Below the pieces are notes generated by a model. It saw only the letters and a list, made by a program, of their open reading frames with translations, did not search any database and was not told where the DNA came from. Positions 21,728 through 32,433 of a stretch of DNA of 64,000 nt are shown one piece after another; position 1 is the first letter of the stretch; the number at the start of each line of letters is the position of its first letter. The stretch comes from Rutidosis leptorrhynchoides (Eukaryota; Streptophyta; Magnoliopsida; Asterales; Asteraceae): the NCBI RefSeq assembly GCF_046630445.1, contig NC_092336.1, forward strand, positions 508,061,501-508,125,500, in the 5' to 3' direction. The translations under genes were made by a program, and so were the position numbers.

Positions 21728-24683
21728 TTGAGGTCATGTTCTCCTGTTTTAGGGGCGGGTAGGCCTAGAGGGGTTAGAGCAGGTTGTAGGGTAGCCACCG
21801 TTGGTAGGATTAGAGTGGGTAGTTGGAATATAGGAACCTTGACTGGTAAGAGGATTGAGCTCGTTGATACCTTTCTTAAGAGTAAGGTAGACATAGTATG
21901 TGTTCAAGAGACTAGATGGAAGGGTGAAGAGGCGATAGAGATTCAGGACTATAAGTTGTGGTACTCGGGTTCTAGGATAGCACGAAACGGGGTAGGTATC
22001 TTTTTAGGAAAACTACATAAAGATAACGTTGTTGACGTGGGCAGGTTTAGCGATAGGATTATGTCGGTTAGTTTAATTATTAAGGAGGAGACTTTCACGG
22101 TCATTAGTGCATACGCACCTCATGCAGGTTTAGGTGATGCGGAAAAGAAGAGTTTTTGGGAATTGTTAGATGAGGTGGTGAGGGGGTGCCCAGCCGACCA
22201 TCGACTGATTATAGGTGGTGATCTGAATGGACATATAGGAGTGGAGGCAGAAGGTTATGAGGGAGCCCATGGTGGCTTTGGGTTTGGTCCTAGAAATGAA
22301 GAGGGGCGCTCAATTCTTGAGTTTGCCATTGCCCGCGAGTTGGTGGTAGCAAACTCTTTCTTCAAGAAGAGGGATGCTGAGTTAGCCACATTCCATAGCG
22401 GGGGTCGCAGCACCCAGATTGACTTTTTGCTTCTTCGTAAAGGGGAACTTAGGACATGTAAGGACTGTAAGGTCCTTCCAGCTTTGACGTGCTCCTCCCA
22501 GCACAGATTGCTGGTCATGGACCTAGTCACTAGGGGAAGAGTTGGCAGGAGGGCTAGGGCTGTACAACCTAGAATCCTTTGGAAGAACCTCTATGGAGCG
22601 AATGCGGAGACTTTTAGAGCGATTGTTGTTAATAGATTGAGTGTAGAAGAGGATTACGTTGCCCCTACGGACGCAGACCAGATATGGAATCGCATGGCGT
22701 CCACTATCAGAGATGTGGCAAAAGAGACCTTAGGAGTGGCTATAGGGACATCGAGAGCCCATAAGAGTAGAAGAGAGTCGTGGTGGCTTAGTGACGATGT
22801 CCAATCGAAAGTCGCGTTAAAGCAGACGAGGTTTAGGGAGCTCATTACTCTTGGAGAAGGGACACCTGAAGAGAGAACTAGGGTAGAAGAAAGATATAAA
22901 GAAGCTAAAAGAGAAGCTAAGAAGGCCGTAGCAATTGCAAAAGACAAAGCATATGAAGACTTGTATAGAAAACTAGACTCTAAAGAGGGAGCTAATGACA
23001 TATATAGGATAGCCAAAGCTAGGGAGCGAGGAAGGAGGGACTTAGGTAACATCAAATATATCAAGGATGTAGCAGGGCAAAGTATAGTGAGAGAAGACCT
23101 TATTAGGAAAAGATGGGAAGAATATTTTGCATCCCTTTTCGGTAGGGGAAGACCAGAGCGGAACGGTGAACCCCACGAGGTTCAGGAGTTTCAAAACAAC
23201 TGTTTCTGCACGAGGATTAATCAGGAGGAAGTTAGATTGGCCCTACGAAAGATGGGGAGAAACAAAGCAGTAGGACCAGACCAAATTCCGATTGAGGCGT
23301 GGAAGTGCCTAGGAGGTGATGGGGTTAGATGGTTGACAAACCTTTTCAACACGACGTTTAGAAGCGCAAATATGCCTATGGAATGGAGACTCAGTGAGGT
23401 TATTCCCATTTACAAGAACAAGGGAGATGCGCAATTATGTAGTAACTATAGAGGCATAAAGTTACTCAGTCATACTATGAAGCTTTGGGAAAGAGTGATC
23501 GAGACGAGGCTCAGACGCGAGACAAAGGTTTCAGAGAACCAATTCGGCTTCATGCCAGGACGCTCGTCGATGGAAGCGATTCACATAGTTAGAAGCCTTA
23601 TGGAGAAGTATAGGGAAAAGCAAAAGAACCTACACATGGCGTTCTTAGACTTGGAAAAAGCTTATGATTGTGTCCCGCGTGAGCTGATTTGGAAGACTCT
23701 TAATGCTAGGGGAGTCCCAAGTAGATATATAAGATCTATTAGAGATATGTACGAGGGGGCGAAGACTCGTGTACGTACGACGGTAGGAAACACGGAGTTT
23801 TTCCCGGTAGAGGTTGGTTTACATCAGGGATCTGCCCTTAGCCCTTATCTTTTCGCTTTGATCCTAGACGAGTTGACTCATAGGATACAAGACAACATCC
23901 CATGGTGCCTGATTTTTGCCGACGATATTGTATTAGTTTCGGATTCTCAGGATGAGCTTAACAGGAGGCTAGAGCAATGGAGGATCGCCTTAGAATCAAA
24001 TGGCCTACGGATTAGCAGACTTAAATCGGAGTACCTTAGATGCGATTTCAAGGGGGGCGAAGAGGAACACGACGATATAGTGGATATCAGAATTGGGGAT
24101 CAGATTCTACCCCCGCAAGAGTCCTTTAGATATTTAGGCTCGATGCTTCACATTTCGGGAAGGATAGATGAGGATGTGACGCATCGTATACGAGTAGGAT
24201 GGTTGAAGTGGAGGGCTGCGAAAGGGGTGTTGTGCGACAAGAAGGTCCCACTTAAACTGAAAGGTAAATTCTTTAAGGTGGCAATTAGACCAGCCATGTT
24301 GTACGGATCAGAGTGTTGGCCAATGACGAAGGCCCAAGAGAGGAGGATGGAGGTGGCAGAAATGAGGATGCTTAGATGGACGTGTGGTAAGACCATGCTA
24401 GATATGATACCAAATGGAGTTTTTAGAGAGAATTTGGAAGTTGGGAACATCATCAACAAACTTAGGGAAGGACGACTTAGATGGTTTGGGCATGTTAGGA
24501 GGCACCCACTTTTAGCCCCAGTTAGGAGAGTCGAGACCCTCGCCGTTGGCGGCGTAAGGAGAAGGGGTAGACCTAGACGTAGGATAGAGGATAGATTGAA
24601 GCTTGACATGAAAGAGCTCCTACTGACGGAGGACATGACTTCTGATAGGAGCCTGTGGAGGAGTAGAATTAGAATTATTGAGT

Positions 24684-24685
<2 letters not shown>
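21728..24685 (+). CDS. RTE LINE endonuclease-reverse transcriptase (985 aa)
   Basis: Intact ORF. The N-terminal apurinic/apyrimidinic endonuclease domain occupies about residues 28-265, with VGSWNIGTLTG near 31, the catalytic QETRW near 60, GGDLNGHIG near 165 and a C-terminal SQHR near 258. A Lys/Arg-rich linker (about 340-450) includes an alanine/lysine helix. Reverse transcriptase spans about 500-800: the LDLEKAYD motif supplies D641, and FADD at 730-733 supplies the catalytic pair. A C-terminal segment has a CWPMTKAQERR motif and an Arg-rich end typical of RTE proteins. The enzyme would nick target DNA and prime reverse transcription there. The first ATG is used; translation could start a little later, because the conserved domain begins about residue 28. 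Confidence 0.92.

Positions 24686-24686
<1 letters not shown>

Positions 24687-24722
<36 letters not shown>
24687..24722 (+). repeat. T36 homopolymer directly after the LINE stop codon
   Basis: Thirty-six consecutive T bases start two bases after the TAG. They fall at the ORF/3' UTR boundary rather than at the element end. Confidence 0.92.
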
Positions 24723-25061
24723 CATTGTGTTAGTTACTTTTATTATACAACTACATATATAACTATAACCAGATATTCAATAACCACACTATTTATACCC
24801 CTCTACATGGTTTATATGCCTTTGTATCTATGTATATGTTTTTAGGCTATATATATGTACCGATGTATATGTTTGTATCTCTATATATATGTATCTATGT
24901 ATCTAAGTGCATGTATTGGTGTATGTAGGTTTGTCTGTCTTGTATCTGTACCTAGGTATATATATCTACGAATGTATCTATATGTATTTATGTTTAAGCA
25001 TGAGTTTTTTTTTTTTTTTCGTGTGGTATATATACATCGATGTGTGTGTCTGTGTGGGTGC

Positions 25062-25103
<42 letters not shown>

Positions 25104-25507
25104 ATCTTGTTTGTCTGTATGTCTACCTGAAATTAAATGGTTATGTGCACTATTTTATTCATGCTCTTTGCCCTACTGTTGTGCATTACTGCTATATGTG
25201 TCCCCTTTATGGTTACTGTGTATGGTTGCTTCTTGCTAGGCGCTCATTACTCGTACAGGTACGTATCATTTGCCCTGTCTATTTCGTTCTTATGAGCTCT
25301 TCGGGCCGGAGGTCCTTTAGGAAGCAATCTCTTTTGCGCTAGAGTAGAGGGAGGGACGACCTTATCTAGGCGCGGGTTCTATACCCGCGGGTGGAGTAGT
25401 GACTTCCTTCTAATCTAGGGTACGAGGAATGATTGTCTACACTCACCTCCCCCATACCCCACTTTCGTTGGATTGGGTAATGTTGTTGTTGTTGTTGTTG
25501 TTGTTGT
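24723..25507 (+). repeat. LINE 3' UTR with microsatellites and terminal (TGT)n
   Basis: About 785 bases. There are TATATG/TGTATC-type repeats at 24835-25105, including (TATATG)n near 25067-25100. A conserved GC-rich block follows at 25290-25475, with the TCTAGGCGCGGGTTCTATACCC region. The end is a TGT array at 25481-25507. Small ORFs over the microsatellite are not genes. Confidence 0.75.
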
Positions 25508-26242
25508 ATAAGGATAATTTGACGAGGACACTTGCACTTTATATTTATGACTGATGGACTGTTATGGACAAAAACCAGACGGACATATTAAATAATCCAG
25601 GACAAAGGACAATTAACCCATGGGCATAAAACTAAAATCAACACGTCAAACATCATGATTACGGAAGTTTAAATAAGCATAATTCTTTTATTTCATATTT
25701 AATTTCCTTTATTTTATATTTAATTGCACTTCTAATTATCGCACTTTTATTTATTGTTATTTAATTGCACTTTTAATTATCGTACTTTTTAATTATCGCA
25801 AGTTTATTTTATCGCACTTTTATTATTCACAGTTTCATTATCGTTATTTACTTTACGCTTTAATTTAAGTCTTGTATTTATTTTTAATATTTTACATTTG
25901 GTTTTAACTGCGACTAAAGTTTTAAAATCGACAAACCGATCATTAAACGGTAAAAACCCCCCCTTTATAATAAAAATATTACTTATATATATATTTGTAT
26001 TTTTATAAAAGTAAACTAATATAGCGTTAAGCTTTGTTTAAAGATTTTCCCTGTGGAACGAACCGGACTTACTAAAAACTACACTACTGTACGATTAGGT
26101 ACACTGCCTATAAGTGTTGTAGCAAGGTTTAAGTATATCCATTCTCTAAATAAATAAATATCTTGTGTAAAATTGTATCGTATTTAATAGTATTTTTCTT
26201 GTAAAATTTAATAGTATTTTATATACACCTCGCGAAACATCA
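25508..26242 (+). repeat. Element B 3' LTR, piece 3
   Basis: Continues the LTR after the LINE, aligned to element A LTR sequences such as the ATAATTTGACGAGGACAC segment and the stretch before TATAAG near 26110. It ends AAACATCA at 26242. Repeats of the form CGCACTTTTATT occur at 25725-25830. Confidence 0.8.
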
Positions 26243-26896
26243 GCATCCGCAGTGGGTAGTCTAATGTACGCTATGGTGTGTACAAGACCTGATATAGCAC
26301 ATGCAGTTGGGATGGTTAGTCGCTTTATGTCAGCTCCGGGGAAAGAACATTGGGAAGCAGTGAAGTGGATACTGCGGTATTTAAAGGGTACTCCTAAAGT
26401 TGGGTTATGTTTCAAGGGCAGGGATACTACTCTCAGGGGTTATTCTGATGCAGATTTGGGTAGATGCAATAATACCTTCAAGAGCACCACCGGGTATGTA
26501 TTCACTATAGGAGGAACAGCAGTGAGTTGGATGTCTAGGCTTCAAAAGAGCGTGGCTCTATCTACTACTGAAGCAGAATACATGGCCTTGACTGAAGCCA
26601 GTAAAGAACTAGTGTGGTTGAAGACATTCATGAAAGAACTGGGCAGCAAACAGACAGAATTTGTCTTATATTGTGATAATGAGAGCGCAATCAAGTTAGC
26701 AAAGAATCCAGTCTATCATGCTAAGACGAAGCACATTGGCATGAAGTATCACTTTATCAGAGAACGGATAAGCAAGAGAACATTTAATCTGGAGAGCATT
26801 CCAGGTTCAAAGAATCCAGCAGATATGTTCACCAAACCAGTAACGCTGGATAAGTTGAAGCTGTGCATAGCTTCAACTGGCCTTCAGGAACATTGA
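26243..26896 (+). pseudogene. Copia pol C-terminus (end of RT and RNase H), truncated by element B
   Basis: The frame is open from the B junction to a TGA at 26894-26896. It starts within the conserved ASAVGSLMYAM and CTRPDIAHAVG region that follows the copia reverse transcriptase. RNase H follows, with GYSDADLGRC, LSTTEAEYMAL, CDNESAIKLAKNP and the terminal KNPADMFTKPV. The frame has no internal damage; only its upstream part is missing. It could not make an active enzyme by itself. Confidence 0.9.
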
Positions 26897-26997
26897 AGAG
26901 AAGGCAGGAACTAGAGAGAGAAGAGATGAGCTGAGTCTTGCATTGCAGAAGTACAAGAGTGCAGATCGATGTTATTCGAAGCCTCCAAGTGGGAGAT

Positions 26998-27345
26998 TGT
27001 TGAGGTGTAGGCTTCGGTATTTAAGCCCAATAAAAACAGGCCTGGAGTTTACTTGGTGACCAAGTCAGGGTCTGGCCAACCCTAATTGGTTGGGCCGACT
27101 TTTATTGTTCTTTTCTTAGTCTATATATAGTCTCTCATTGTACTTGTAAATCATCACCTCCAAATTAATAATAATACTCTCTAGTTCCAAAGTGGATGTA
27201 GGTTTCACCTAGAAACTGAACCACTATAATTCTCGTGTCGTTTCTTTTAATTCCTGTGTTTATATCTCGGCTATTATTGTGTGTGTTTGTGATTGCTTGA
27301 TCGATTAGGGTTCTACTCTGATAGAAGGCAGATTTAGCCTTAACA
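26998..27345 (+). repeat. Element D 3' LTR (348 bp)
   Basis: Starts TGTTGAGGTG after the purine tract and ends CCTTAACA, so the ends form TGTT...AACA inverted termini. A TATATATAG box near 27121-27130 and a possible poly-A signal (AATTAATAATAATA) near 27165 fit LTR promoter and terminator roles. Confidence 0.8.
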
Positions 27346-29042
27346 TTTTCGCATGACTTGGTTCGGGGGACGGATAGATCTGTTATGCTCGGTGTTGCTG
27401 CTCAACGTGACGATGGTGTTGGTAATATTCCTGTTGTGCATCATAACACCTGCACGGCTTCAACTGTGCATTTGAATCAGTTTGGGTCCTACCAAGCCGT
27501 GGTGGTGTACTTTGTGGTGGTTGGCAATGGTAACGTTGACCGAGCTTCAGATTTAGAGGAGTGCGTTTTACCTTCGGTTTTGGTCGATGAGGGTGTAGCT
27601 GATTTCAAAGGTGCTGATGTTCCTGATGTTGAGATGGATATTGGTGTGGAAGTGAATAGGTACATCATTCACATCTATGTTTCACAACATTAACCATAAC
27701 CCTCTTTCACACAAACTTGTCAACTCGCACAACAACATGATGTATCACCATAGGAAATGGTCTAAACTGAGAGAGAATGAGGCTTACTACGCAAAAGTTT
27801 ATGTGTATTCTTAATGTTAAGATTAATGTGTGTAGTCAAAGATTTGTTCAATACACCTTAAAAGTTGATAAAAGATATCTTTTTCCTCCGACAATCTCAA
27901 TATCACTTACTGACGGGGTGAAAACCCGTTTAATCAAGTGAACAAAATAAAACCAAGGCTATAACCAATAGTCCAACACAAACTTAAGTAATGGGCTAAT
28001 GGCTACACTAACAACAAACAAATAACATAAAACCGTCAGCAGCCTACAAAGCACCTCCTGGAATAAACCATTGGAAAGGAATCCGGTTACCAAGAACCGC
28101 CAGGACCAAGGCATAAAAACAACCGGCTGGAAGAAATGCGACCGACGGCCTCCACCTGAAAAACGGGCCACCTGAAAGGAAATCTAACCAAAAAGGCATG
28201 AAGATTTTATAAAATAAAAATTTTGATATGACATCAAATGGGTCAATAGCATACCAAACATTGCTTTAGACTTGTACAAACCTTTATCAACCAAAGGAAA
28301 TGCATCATCATAAAATGAAAATAGGGCTTGAGACGCTAAAGGGACCAAATCGGTTATACGACATCGTTTTTAAACAATGACGATCATCAAATCACCCGTA
28401 TATAGAGTTTTCTTTCCAAAGAATTTGCGACACATTTCATTTTCCACAAATCGTCACTAGAGATCTTGAAAGCACTACTCGTACCACACATTCTAAAAGT
28501 AGCAACATTCTAATCAAAGTCAAATTTACTTGATAACAGAGTTCCCCATTCAACATATTTAGTCACATCCTAAAGTAGTTTTAAAAATGCGCATCAATAA
28601 ACAACCATAAAAAATTTTGAACAAGCTTTCTAGTTTCTAACCTCATAACATTGAAACTATATAGTATAGTATTCTATTTATTTAAAACTTAATGAAATGA
28701 TACAAGTCCACCAAATCAAAAGCAAATGTGCTACATCAGTCATGAATCCTACAATAATAATGCTACAACAAATTACATTCCCATGAGAGTTAATTAAGAA
28801 CATACATAAAGTTCTTAAATCTCTCTAGTTTTAATACACATCAAACGCGCCCGTTGGACCACAAAACTTAGAAATATCAAAACATAATCTCGTTGATCCT
28901 GTGATCTTTCTTTTCCGCCAGCCAAAAACGAGATAATTTGTTCAGATAGTATAAGATAAACCAAACAATCATATCAAAACGAACAACAATTCAAGAACAA
29001 ATTTACCATACGATCATCATCATTATATTCATCGATGTATTC
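27346..29042. other. Flank of element D and 3' flank of the GAE gene
   Basis: 27346-27693 is an open frame without an ATG start (GC-richer than its surroundings). It may be a scrap of a gene or older element cut by element D; I do not recognise it. 27700-29042 is AT-rich and includes a GC-richer patch at 28030-28170 that resembles repeat DNA. The stretch closest to 29042 should contain the GAE 3' UTR. I see no further gene. Confidence 0.4.
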
Positions 29043-30371
29043 TCAATGATCACTCTTCTTCCCCGAACCATAATAAGTCACATACCATTTCACAAACTTC
29101 TTCAACCCCGTTTGAAGATCCGTTGTTGGTTTATACCCAAATTCCCTTTGTGCAAAACTAATATTAGCATGAGTAAAGGGTACATCACCATTTCTAGGCA
29201 ACTTCATCACACGTCTTTTCGCTTTCACTTTCAACAATTTCTCCAAAATACTAACAAGATCCGAAACTGGAACAGGCGACGTATTCCCTAAATTAATCAC
29301 TCTTAATTGTGCAGCACCTTTTTTCTTCCCACCACTACCTGTACTCTTTTCGGCTGTATCTAAAGCACCTAAACAACCCTTTACAATATCATCAATATAC
29401 GTAAAATCACGAGCAACCGTACCATGATTAGCCAATTCGAAAATCGGAATCGTTTTTCCTTTCAAAATATCTTTAGTGAAGAAAAAATAAGCCATATCTG
29501 GTCTGCCCCATGGTCCATAAACAGTAAAGAACCTTAAACCAGTTAATGACAAACCGTATATATGATTATACGTATGCGCGATTTCTTCACCGGCTTTTTT
29601 CGTAGCAGCGTATAAGCTTGCGGGTTGATCGGTTCGGTCTTTTTCGGAAAAGGGTACTTTGGTATTTAATCCATAAACAGAACTAGATGATGCCCACACA
29701 ATAGCAGGTTGTGGATTAGCATTTTTACAAACTTCAAGTAAATTAACAAAACCAGCAATATTACTATGAATATAAGAATTAGGGTTTTCTAAAGCATATC
29801 TAACACCAGCTTGAGCAGCTAAATGCATTACATGAGTAAAATGAACTACCTCAAATAATTTCTTGAGCAATACGGCGTCGTTTATGTCACCTTCCACAAT
29901 GTAAATCCCACTTCTTTCTAACAAAGCTTGTCTAGCCCTTTTCAGGGCTGGATCATAATAATCATTGAAATTGTCTAACCCTAAAACACCATCACCGCGT
30001 CGTTTCAAGGCGGCGCTGACATGGGTTCCGACGAATCCGGCGGCACCGGTGACTAAGACGGAAAACCCAGTTTTTGATCGGATCTTGGAAGATGATTTGA
30101 CCCGTTTTTCCCAATCGGGTCCGCCCCAAGATCTGGTTTTTAAGGATCTACGAGAGAGATCTGATGATGGGGTTGATGTCGGGGGTGATGATTGTGGTGA
30201 TTTGAAGAAAAAAATAAAAATTAAACCCAAAAAGACAAAACTCCAAAATGTAAGCTTTGCTAAATATGAATAATGCCATCTGAATCTATTGAATTGGTTA
30301 TAATTGGGTTTATCCATTTTGAATTTACCAGGTGTTGAAGGGATATTATCCAAATGAGATGATGACTTCAT
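29043..30371 (-). CDS. GAE: UDP-glucuronate 4-epimerase, GAE2-5-like (442 aa)
   Basis: Catalyses reversible conversion of UDP-glucuronate to UDP-galacturonate, the precursor of pectin galacturonan, in the Golgi. The N-terminal tail has the family's PSTPGKFK motif at 11-18. One membrane anchor lies at about residues 37-57 (type II topology). A Ser/Pro-rich stem and WGGPDWEKRV (82-91) follow. The catalytic domain is a short-chain dehydrogenase fold: the NAD-binding loop GAAGFVG is at 109-115, DNFNDYYD at 133-140, the Ser triplet near 228-231 and the catalytic YAATK at 254-258. RFFTVYGPWGRPDMA and RDFTYIDDIVKGC are intact. No introns interrupt it, as usual for GAE genes, and the length is in the normal range. 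The N-terminal motif and details such as ERSGIYIVEGDINDAVLL point to the GAE2/3/4/5 group rather than GAE1/6. It is the only clear host gene here. Confidence 0.95.
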   Translation of the reverse strand: MKSSSHLDNIPSTPGKFKMDKPNYNQFNRFRWHYSYLAKLTFWSFVFLGLIFIFFFKSPQSSPPTSTPSSDLSRRSLKTRSWGGPDWEKRVKSSSKIRSKTGFSVLVTGAAGFVGTHVSAALKRRGDGVLGLDNFNDYYDPALKRARQALLERSGIYIVEGDINDAVLLKKLFEVVHFTHVMHLAAQAGVRYALENPNSYIHSNIAGFVNLLEVCKNANPQPAIVWASSSSVYGLNTKVPFSEKDRTDQPASLYAATKKAGEEIAHTYNHIYGLSLTGLRFFTVYGPWGRPDMAYFFFTKDILKGKTIPIFELANHGTVARDFTYIDDIVKGCLGALDTAEKSTGSGGKKKGAAQLRVINLGNTSPVPVSDLVSILEKLLKVKAKRRVMKLPRNGDVPFTHANISFAQREFGYKPTTDLQTGLKKFVKWYVTYYGSGKKSDH

Positions 30372-31066
30372 AATATATATTTACTTCTTCAATAACGTGG
30401 AATAAAATGGGGGAAAAAAAACCTAACTGGGGTAGGTTTAATTTCTTCGAATGTGATTAGGGTTTGAAGAAGTACCAATAAAAATGAATTTTTTGAATTG
30501 GGTATGACAAAAGATTGAATTTTTACCAACAATAATGATGATTGATGAAGAAAAACAAGATGGGTTTGGTGTTTTGTGGTGAAGTTCTTCAGAAACTTGT
30601 GGGTTAATGGTGGAATGGAATCTTCAAGGGATTGATTGTTTGGTTAGTTTTGTGTATTTTTCTTGATTCTAAAGATTTGATGATTGAAAAAGAAATGTGT
30701 GATTGGGGAGAGAAACAAAGAGAAAGGTGGACTATATGAAGATGGGAAGAACAATGATTTTGAAGATTTAATTAAAAAAAATCATAATGGATATTCATGA
30801 TGGTGGTGGACTCATGACAGATCATCCAAAACAAGAAATAGTAATACTGGTTAATCTCTGTAAAAATTGGATATGGGAATTAGGGATAAAGTTAGAAAAA
30901 TATTTTACAGCTTTTCGTTTGTTTGTATATTTTCTTCAAATTTTTAGTTTTTGTTAATTATTGTTCTCTTGTCTCATTAGAAATGTTCATTTTTAAATTA
31001 CACAATTTTCTTTTATAAAAAGACTCATTAATTTAAGGAATTATTAAATGATAAATAGTTTCTATT

Positions 31067-31079
<13 letters not shown>

Positions 31080-31126
<47 letters not shown>
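31080..31126. repeat. (TA)n microsatellite
   Basis: About 23 TA units following a short ATT array. Confidence 0.9.
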
Positions 31127-31129
<3 letters not shown>

Positions 31130-31880
31130 TTTTTATCAATTGAATTTATCAAACCATTACGGAGTATTTTTTAGATCTAATATTTTCAATAAAATGATAA
31201 TAATTGTTAAAATTACTACAGTAATTGCTAACATTTTATAAAATAGTTAGTGTATGGAGTCCGTGCATTACACAGTAGTATAAAAAATAGTTGAAATCAC
31301 TTTGCATATTTGCTTTAATATGTTTTAGAGCTCGTGCGTTGCATGGTGGATAAAATAATGGTGCAAAATTAAATGATTTTTTCAAACAATTATTCTTTTT
31401 AGTTTAAGAGCCCGTGGTATTGAAAATTTTTAAAATTTCATTTTTATTGATGATGTTAGTTAGTAAATAAATAACTTTCTTATTTAATTAATTTAGTAAT
31501 AATTTTATTATATACTTCTTATTATCTAAATTAATAATAATTAATAATTAGTAAGTTTAATATGAAATGTTATTTACGCATTAAAGCTGTATGAGACCTT
31601 GGGTTAGTTGTAGAGATAATGGTTATCAAAATAAATCATTTCCATGTATAAGCATTTAATATGAGGAAGTTAACTGAAACTACCAAATTTTTCTCTTGTG
31701 ATAATTAATACAAATTTTATCTTAAAATGGTTTTGCTAATTCCCAGAATAGTTTTGTAATTAAAGTCAAACTTAATTGTAATCTATATCTATAGGTATAT
31801 ATTAAATTACAATGAATAATTAATTCAATTTAATTAGAAAATTACACATAAGCAAATACTATTTTGTTTTATATATATGT

Positions 31881-31908
31881 ATAGATAGATAGATAGATAG
31901 ATAGATAT
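31881..31908. repeat. (GATA)n microsatellite
   Basis: About seven tandem GATA/TAGA units just left of foldback element 1. Confidence 0.9.
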
Positions 31909-32428
31909 ATAGATTTAATCAAGAGGTAAGCACTTTTTTGAGAGAAGTGGGGGGAAATAATTTTTTTCGTTTTTTTCGAAAAAAATTCTTCAGCCATCAA
32001 GATCACATGAAAATATGAAAAACATTTAAAAAAGACATTTTGTGATGAATTTTATTATTTTGGCGGGAAAACGCTCGAAGAAAAAAAATGAAAACATGCA
32101 TCATGAGTAGTATTATTCTTCTGATTTTTTTTTTAGGGTTTAAAAATTAGGGTTTAGTAATTAAGGTTTAGAAATTATGGTTCAAAAATTAGGGTTTAGA
32201 TTGAATTTTTAACACGAGCGGTTTATAGTTTAGGGTTTAGGGTTTTCGATTTAGAGACTAAACCCAAAACACTAAATCCTAAACCCTGAACACTAACTCG
32301 GGCTAAATTTTAAAAAAGTTTCATATAAGATGAAAGAAAACAACGTTTCAAAAATATTATTATGAATAACACTACTCATGATGAATGTTATCAATTATTT
32401 CTTGATCGTTTTTCCACTTAAATAATAA

Positions 32429-32433
32429 CATTA
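32429..32433 (+). repeat. Target site duplication of element E, left copy (CATTA)
   Basis: Repeated at 41905-41909 right after the 3' LTR. The undisturbed foldback copy 2 keeps the uninterrupted sequence at the same place (AATAACATTCATCACG). Confidence 0.92.

Larger units (their letters stand above)
21500..25507 (+). mobile_element. RTE-type LINE inserted in the element B LTR
   Basis: The LTR of B is broken after a GGAATAT sequence near 21484 and resumes at TATAAGG at 25508, by comparison with the intact LTR of element A. The insert holds one endonuclease-reverse transcriptase ORF, a T36 run, a 3' UTR with TATG-type microsatellites, and a terminal (TGT)n array at 25481-25507. A single ORF with an apurinic-type endonuclease, no gag-like ORF1 and a trinucleotide rather than poly-A tail fits the RTE clade. 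The 5' boundary is uncertain by about 40 bases. I could not define a clear target duplication. Confidence 0.85.
8448..26242 (+). mobile_element. Element B: Athila/Tat-like LTR retrotransposon, 3' half, interrupted by A, C and a LINE
   Basis: Visible parts are the end of an ORF (8448-8607), a 2-kb noncoding tail (8608-10681) and a 3' LTR broken into three pieces (10682-10874, 20427 to about 21484, and 25508-26242). Element C and an RTE LINE sit in the LTR, and element A interrupts the interior at 8447/8448. The 5' part of B must lie left of the window. The 3' LTR ends ...AAACATCA at 26242 directly against copia coding sequence, so B itself inserted into copia element D. Confidence 0.82.
26243..27345 (+). 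mobile_element. Element D: 3' end of a Ty1/copia retrotransposon
   Basis: Consists of the end of pol, a short spacer, the purine tract CCAAGTGGGAGA and a complete 348-bp 3' LTR. Its 5' part is displaced to the left of the window by the insertion of B and the elements nested in B. Flanking sequence right of the LTR begins TTTTC at 27346. Confidence 0.85.
30372..31915 (-). promoter_or_regulatory. Upstream region of the GAE gene
   Basis: On the minus strand, a CT-rich leader (CTTTCTCTTTGTTTCTCTCC region, about 30700-30725) is preceded by a possible TATA-like TCATATAGT near 30730-30740, so a transcription start near 30700 is plausible. Farther upstream are an ATT repeat at 31062-31080, a (TA)n tract at 31080-31126 and a GATA repeat at 31881-31908. 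No gene is seen between 30800 and 31900. The TSS is inferred, not shown. Confidence 0.4.

Noticed and set aside
24855..25342. Three overlapping Tyr/Val/Cys-rich ORFs after the LINE
   Set aside because: They read through TATATG microsatellite in the LINE 3' UTR in all frames.
27358..27693. 111-aa ORF right of copia D
   Set aside because: No ATG start and no recognisable domain; noted as a possible gene scrap only.
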